DNA of 64,000 bases from Hippopus hippopus (taxonomy: Eukaryota; Mollusca; Bivalvia; Cardiida; Cardiidae): the NCBI GenBank assembly GCA_946811185.2, contig OX328103.1:3662132-3726131 (forward strand), in the 5' to 3' direction. Under the pieces are notes generated by a model. It ran no database searches. It worked only from the letters and a program-made list of their open reading frames with translations, and was not told the origin of the DNA. Positions 59,461 to 64,000 of this stretch are shown one piece after another (the first letter of the stretch is position 1; each line of letters starts with the position of its first letter). The translations under genes were made by a program, and so were the position numbers.

Positions 59461-59681
59461 CTCTTTACCACACAACAAAAATATAGGCAGGTCGAGATTG
59501 AAAGCATTTGCAGATGACAAGTTAAATGCAGCTCAAAGAATGGAATCTGTCTTTGAAAGGGTAGAAAACATTGTGGGAAAAGGAGAAAATGCTGGTTACC
59601 AGCATTTTCTCCTTTTCCCACAAAGATTTCAAAAGGCTTCTTCCTTAGGGTCGTTAAAACTTGGGATTGTGTGGTAAAAGG
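59461..59681 (+). mobile_element. F1 copy 4 of the array
   Basis: 221 bp, TTAA 59457-59460 and 59682-59685. Perfect arms on the inner 25 bp. Confidence 0.92.
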
Positions 59682-59685
59682 TTAA

Positions 59686-60093
59686 ATGATGGAATTTGTG
59701 CCTAAAAGGGTAGAAAACATGTGGGAAAAGGACAAAATGCTGGTTACCATTTCCCGCAATGTTTTCAAAAAGCTGCTTCCTCAGGGTCGTTAAAAGTCGA
59801 CATTGTCTGCTTAATAGTTAACTCTTTACGAAATGATACAAGTTTAGAATCGTCCACATTGAAAGCACTTTCAGGTGACAACCAAGGAGTGGCACCAATG
59901 ATGGAATTTGTATCTGTAAGGGTAGAAAACATGAGGGAAAAGAAGAAAATGCCTGCTACCAGCATTTTTCCAATTCACCACAATGCTTTCGAAAGCCTTA
60001 TTGTGCAGTAAACTAGCATTTTCTCTTTTTCCTCACAATGTTTTCAGACATTCTTCTAAGGGTCGTTAAAACTGGCGATTGTGTGTTAAGAGT
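59686..60093 (+). mobile_element. F1 copies 5 and 6 of the array
   Basis: 59686-59817 lacks the A end and much of the right arm. 59822-60093 has a second right arm (TAGCATTTTCTCTTTTTCC) like the copy at 11985. TTAA 59818-59821 between them. Confidence 0.8.
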
Positions 60094-60356
60094 TAATTTC
60101 ATGCCATTTGTTGGTCATAACATTGGGAAAAAGGAGAGATTGTAAATTTTGGAATAAATTTGAAAGAAAATCTCAGACTTACAGATAAACAAAATTTTGG
60201 TCATTCTTGGGAATTTGTCACAGTGTTCTCACAAGTGTGTGCCAGAAATTTGTGTTGAAATGTTTCCGCATTAGAGAATACTTTATGCAAATATTGGATA
60301 AGTGGCATGCAGCAGTCCTGTACTTCTAGTTGATGCCTATCATGTCTTAACTCTTT
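60094..60356. other. No recognisable gene
   Basis: Spacer; nothing recognised. Confidence 0.4.
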
Positions 60357-60360
60357 GCAA

Positions 60361-60573
60361 AACAATCCTATTTTTGTCAACGACTTCGAAGAAGGAGGCT
60401 TTTGAAAACATTGTAGGAAAAGGAGAAAATGCTGGTAACCAGCATTTTCTCCTTTTTCTACAAAGTTTTCTACCCTATCAAAGACAAATACGGTCAATTG
60501 AGCCATATTTGATGATGTCCTCTGCAAGTGCTTTAAATTAGGACATGTCTAATATTTTGTCATCTGGTAAAGA
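60361..60573 (-). mobile_element. F1 full length
   Basis: TTAA 60357-60360 and 60574-60577. Arms with TTGTAGG / CTACAAAG. Confidence 0.87.
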
Positions 60574-60765
60574 GTTAACTTCCTGCTGTTTGATAGACTG
60601 GTGTCGCTTGTTTTCATGTTGTGTGACAGACTGTGTCTCTTCTGATTACTTCCTGCTTCTATGGTAGAAAAGTCTTTTAGGATACACAAATTTACATTTT
60701 CGTGCTCCTAATTGGTAATAAAATCTAAAATCTAGATGGAACTTTTCTATTGACTCAGATATTGA

Positions 60766-61084
60766 TTGATTGATTGATTGATTGATTGTATGGTGTTTAA
60801 AGCCATTTCAACATTATTTCAGTTATACCACTGCAACCAATGCACCTATCCATGCTTTCCTGGAGTTTCTGTTACCAGTTCTCCACACAATATTCTTTCC
60901 AAGCCACTGGCTGCTTTCCTACATAACCATCGTTGAAACAATGGTCAGAGGTGAGAGAGGAATGAATCCTGTCTCAATGACTATCATCAGTCCTCAGAAA
61001 GAAATTGGCCCAGCCAGGGATTGAACCAGCGACCTCCTATTCTCAAGTCCTGTATGCTACTGACTGAGCTACCAGGGCTTGGCG
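60766..61084 (-). mobile_element. SINE-1, complete, minus strand
   Basis: Begins with seven ATTG units (the reverse of the AATC tail), GTATGGTGTTTAAAGCC, body, then head with GGTTCAATCC-type B box and A-box region TAGCTCAGTCAGTAGC on the minus strand. Confidence 0.85.
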
Positions 61085-61189
61085 GGACACTTATTGAAGA
61101 TAGGACACAAAATGCTTCTCAGTTAGGTTTGCAGACATTGAAGAAGGAGATCAGACTGCAATAGAAAAAGGTAACAATTAAAAGAAACA

Positions 61190-62430
61190 ATATTGAGTTT
61201 TAACAACCCTGAGGAAGATGCCTTTTGAAAACATTGTGGGAAAAGGAGAAAATGATGGCTGCCAGCAATTTTTAGCTCCACTGGCCGAAGGCCAGAGAGG
61301 TATTGTCATGGCGTTGTGTCCGTCGTGCGTCCGTCCGTCCGTTCGTGCGTGCGTCCGTAAACTTTTTCTTTAAAAAACTTCTCAGAAACTATTGACTGGA
61401 TTTTTACCAAATTTCACAGGAATGTTCCTTTGGTGGTCCTCTTTCAAATTCCTTCAAATAATTGTGTTCCATGAAGAATTCTGGTTGCCATGGCAACCAA
61501 AGTAAAAAACCTTTAAAAATCTTCTCCTCCCAAACCGCTATTTGGATAGCATTATTATTTTGCAGGAATGTTCCTTAGATACAGGTTTACAGAATTCCTT
61601 AAAAAAAAAAAGATCTGTCAAAAAACATGGCTTTTATGGGAGACTCATTTTCCTTTTATGGTATAAAGTAAAATCTTTGAAAAATTTCTTCTCTAAAACT
61701 ATTCATTGGATTTCATTGTTGTTAGCTCCACTGGCCGAAGGCCAGCGAGCTATTGTCATGGTGTTGTGTCCGTCGTGCGTGCGTGCGTCCGTCCGTCCGT
61801 TCGTTCGTCCGTTCGTCCGTGCGTGCGTCCGTAAACTTTTTCTTCAAAAAACTTCTCCTTAGAAACTATTGACTGGATTTTTACCAAATTTCACAGGAAT
61901 GTTCCTTTGGTGGTCCTCTTTCAAATTCCTTCAAATAATTGTGTTCCATGAAGAATTCTGGTTGCCATGGCAACCAAAGTAAAAAACCTTTAAAAATCTT
62001 CTCCTCCCAAACCGCTATTTGGATAGCATTATTATTTTGCAGGAATGTTCCTTAGATACAGGTTTACAGAATTCCTTAAAAAAAAAAAAGATCTGTCAAA
62101 AAACATGGCTTTTATGGGAGACTCGATTTTCCTTTTATGGTATAAAGTAAAATCTTTGAAAAATTTCTTCTCTAAAACTATTCATTGGATTTCATTGTTG
62201 TTTTGCAGGTAAGTTCCTATGGTGGTTGTCTACCAAATTGTTTCTTCAGTGAGCTAAAATGCAGGATTGAATGATAATTGTTAAAAATTTCCTTTCGCCA
62301 TTATAGAAATATCAGGCCTGTGGAGCGATACAGGCACTCAAGCGCCTCTAGTTCCTTTTTACCACAATGTTTGCAAAACCCTTTTTCCCAAGGGTTATTA
62401 AAACTCAGGATTGTGTGATAAAGGGGTAAG
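61190..62430. mobile_element. F1 BB copy split by a HINE dimer
   Basis: Left 61190-61266 is a B half (AACAACCCTGAGGAAG) plus left arm to GCCAGCAATTT. Right 62353-62430 is a right arm (CCTTTTTACCACAATG) and a B half (CAAGGGTTATTAAAACTC, GATTGTGTGATAAAGGG). Confidence 0.75.
61267..62352 (+). mobile_element. HINE/pearl-like head-to-tail partial dimer
   Basis: 61267-61721: element from AGCTCCACTGGCC to GATTTCATTGTTG, without its 3' end. 61722-62352: complete element ending GGCGCTCAAGCGCC? variant hairpin (GGCACTCAAGCGCC) and CTAGTT. Both are nearly identical to 27077-27685. Each copy contains a variable CGTC/CGTG tract. Confidence 0.85.
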
Positions 62431-62514
62431 AACAAGGGCAAGGCTATTATAAATTGGGCTAAACTGCTATTGCAATAAACCAGTTCTGCTTTTGATGTTT
62501 TTGCTCTAAAACAG

Positions 62515-62720
62515 TTTATCTTTCATCAAACAGTCCTGAGATTTGATTATCCCAAAAAAGATGACTTGAAAATATTATGGCTAAAGGAGAAAGTGCTGGT
62601 TACAAGCACAGTTGTTTCCATGCTTTCTGACATGAATTCAATCATTTTGGCCACATTTAAGTAGTCGTCTGCAAATGCTTTCAAATCAGACTTGTCTAAA
62701 ATTTTACACTTGATAAAGAG
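62515..62720 (-). mobile_element. F1 copy, right arm mostly lost
   Basis: TTTCATCAAACAGTCC start, GTGCTGGTTACAAGCAC, A half GTCGTCTGCAAATGC; TTAA 62721-62724. Confidence 0.72.
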
Positions 62721-62724
62721 TTAA

Positions 62725-62923
62725 CTCTTTACAAAAATGACAGATTTTAGACCAGTTTAAATTGAAAAAAATTTGCACACAACAAATTTAAATGTGGATG
62801 AAAAACTGAGCTGTGCCTATGGAAGGGTTGAAGCTGGTTACCAGCATTTTCTCCTTTTCCTACAATGTTTTCAAAAGCCTTCTTTGTCAAGGTCATTAAA
62901 ACTCAAGATTACGTGGTAAAGGG
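62725..62923 (+). mobile_element. F1 copy, left arm deleted
   Basis: TTAA 62721-62724 and 62924-62927. GGGTTGAAGCTGGTTACCAGC; B half TTTGTCAAGGTCATTAAAAC, as in the next copy. Confidence 0.8.
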
Positions 62924-62927
62924 TTAA

Positions 62928-63150
62928 CTCTTTACCAAACGACAAATTTTTTGACATGTCCAAATTGAAAGCATTTGCAGATAACAAATTAAAGGTGGCT
63001 CAAATGACAAAAGTAGGGCTTGATAGGGTAGAAAACATTGTGGGAAAAGGAGAAAATGCTGGTTACCAGCATTTTCTCCTTCTCCTACAATGTTTTCAGA
63101 AGCCTTCTTTGTCAAGGTCATTTTAAAACTCAAGATTACGTGGTAAAGGG
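62928..63150 (+). mobile_element. F1 full length
   Basis: 223 bp; TTAA 62924-62927 and 63151-63154. B half TTTGTCAAGGTCATT and end GATTACGTGGTAAAGGG shared with its neighbour. Confidence 0.9.
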
Positions 63151-63154
63151 TTAA

Positions 63155-63439
63155 GTCACCCCACCTTATATAGTCGTTATATCAAGGTAAGTTTGTTTTT
63201 TTTTTCATTCTAAATTCTGACAAGTTGATCATGAAACATTGGATCAAGTAAAGTTTGTTATCTGCCATTCAAGGTATCGAAGGCTGAAAAAATGAAGAAA
63301 ATTAGTGGGTGGATCAAAGAACTTCAATTATTGATATCTGTTGAACAAAAAAAAGTTTGATGAACTTTTGGGTGCAAAGTTTGGTCTAAACCCTTAGAAC
63401 AATTACACAACAAGCATAACCCTTAATTTACAGTTGTTT
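63155..63439. other. No recognisable gene
   Basis: Spacer, nothing recognised. Confidence 0.4.
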
Positions 63440-63735
63440 TTTCACCCTTTTAAAGACAAATTCCATCATTGAAGCCCCACTTAATTTGTCATTTGCAAAT
63501 GCTTTCAATATGTACAGGTCTAAAGAGTTGACACTTTATTGGAAATTAATATTTAAGTCTGGTCCAATTTGGTAATACCAGCCAACAACAAGTGTAGCTG
63601 AAATGATATGATTTGTCTGACAGGATAGAAAACATTATGGGAAAAAGAGAAAATGCTGGTTACTGTCATTTTTCCCAGTTCTTCAATGTTTCCAAATGCT
63701 TTCTTTTGCAGGATGGTTAGGATCAAGTAAAACTT
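63440..63735. repeat. Two decayed F1 copies
   Basis: 63440-63530 minus, A half only. 63540-63735 plus, hairpin AGAAAATGCTGGTTACTGTC. Confidence 0.5.
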
Positions 63736-63814
63736 TTTCTATTTGTATCAAACGCCAAAATATGGCAATTTCAATGGCATTTTGACATTAATAGCCCACA
63801 AAATATTCAGCAGT

Positions 63815-63876
63815 ACCTATACAAGCAGGCTGCATGTCTGTTCAGTCTGATCTTTGATAGTACTCTTTAGCCTATG
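63815..63876 (+). repeat. F2 fragment
   Basis: GCAGGCTGCATGTC / TTCAGTCTGATCTTTGATAG hairpin remains. Confidence 0.5.
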
Positions 63877-63880
63877 TTAA

Positions 63881-64000
63881 CCCATTACTATACAACAAAA
63901 ATTTAGACCTGTCCAAATTGAAAGCAATTGCAGACAGTAATTTAAATTTGGCTCAAATAATTTTTCTTGATAGAGTAGAAAACATTGTGGGAAAAGGAGA
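63881..64000 (+). mobile_element. F1 copy cut by the window end
   Basis: TTAA 63877-63880; CCCATTACTATACAAC, AAATTGAAAGCAATTGCAG, and the left arm GTGGGAAAAGGAGA at the last base. Confidence 0.8.

Noticed and set aside
61542..61862. 106-codon frame also found in part at 27354
   Set aside because: Lies wholly inside the HINE-like element including its CGTC/CGTG tract; shared only because the elements are copies.

Overview
The window is AT-rich animal DNA made almost entirely of small transposable elements. I see no complete gene, rRNA, CRISPR array or prokaryotic operon. It resembles a bivalve mollusc, probably of the venerid/dreissenid/myid type. The reasons are elements starting AGCTCCACTGGCC with CGTC/CGTG tracts (the pearl/HINE type of bivalves), MITEs with GAGCCATGCTCTG ends, and tRNA-derived SINEs ending in (AATC)n. 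That assignment is from memory of such genomes; the genus is not determined.

The dominant component is one family, called F1 here. By eye I count about 120 copies or fragments from end to end. A full copy is about 221 bp and sits between two TTAA tetranucleotides. Its A end begins CTCTTTACCAAACGAC and its B end, read inward, begins CCCTTTACCACACAATCC. The centre is a nearly perfect palindrome of about 32 bp per arm around one odd base (GGTTACC in A-to-B orientation, GGTAACC in reverse). TTAA flanks and CCCTTT-type ends point to a non-autonomous piggyBac-like MITE. Strand '+' means A end first. A second TTAA family, F2 (about 185-210 bp, a GATCAAGATCAGACTGC hairpin; subfamily F2b), is mixed among them. 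Rarer TTAA elements are F5 (38362-38718, 42256-42617) and a 543-bp element at 33125-33667.

Layout: 1-2240 F1, F2 and SINE pieces; 2243-4540 a 39-bp minisatellite split by a pearl/HINE insertion; 4855-13130 dense F1/F2; 13356-14033 a HINE-like element holding a foldback element; 14100-25750 dense F1/F2 with SINEs; 25750-28735 a quieter stretch with a 150-bp palindrome, a CCAAT-rich promoter-like segment, a HINE and a possible last exon; 28738-39270 F1, SINEs and other TTAA elements; 39354-40625 a HINE with five 158-bp repeats, inserted in an F1 hairpin; 40780-60580 dense F1/F2; 60766-61084 a SINE; 61267-62352 a HINE dimer inside another F1 hairpin; then F1 to the end.

The interest lies in how the elements behave together. 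F1 copies abut through a single shared TTAA in runs of up to six. Both hairpin arms often carry the same private change. Some copies have two A halves or two B halves. Two unrelated HINE families entered the same T-run of the F1 hairpin. Several nested insertions preserve readable empty sites that support TTAA duplication. A few non-repeat patches (19007-19189, 25240-25446, 26965-28235, 45023-45140, 57876-58004) read like short exons but are only weak candidates.
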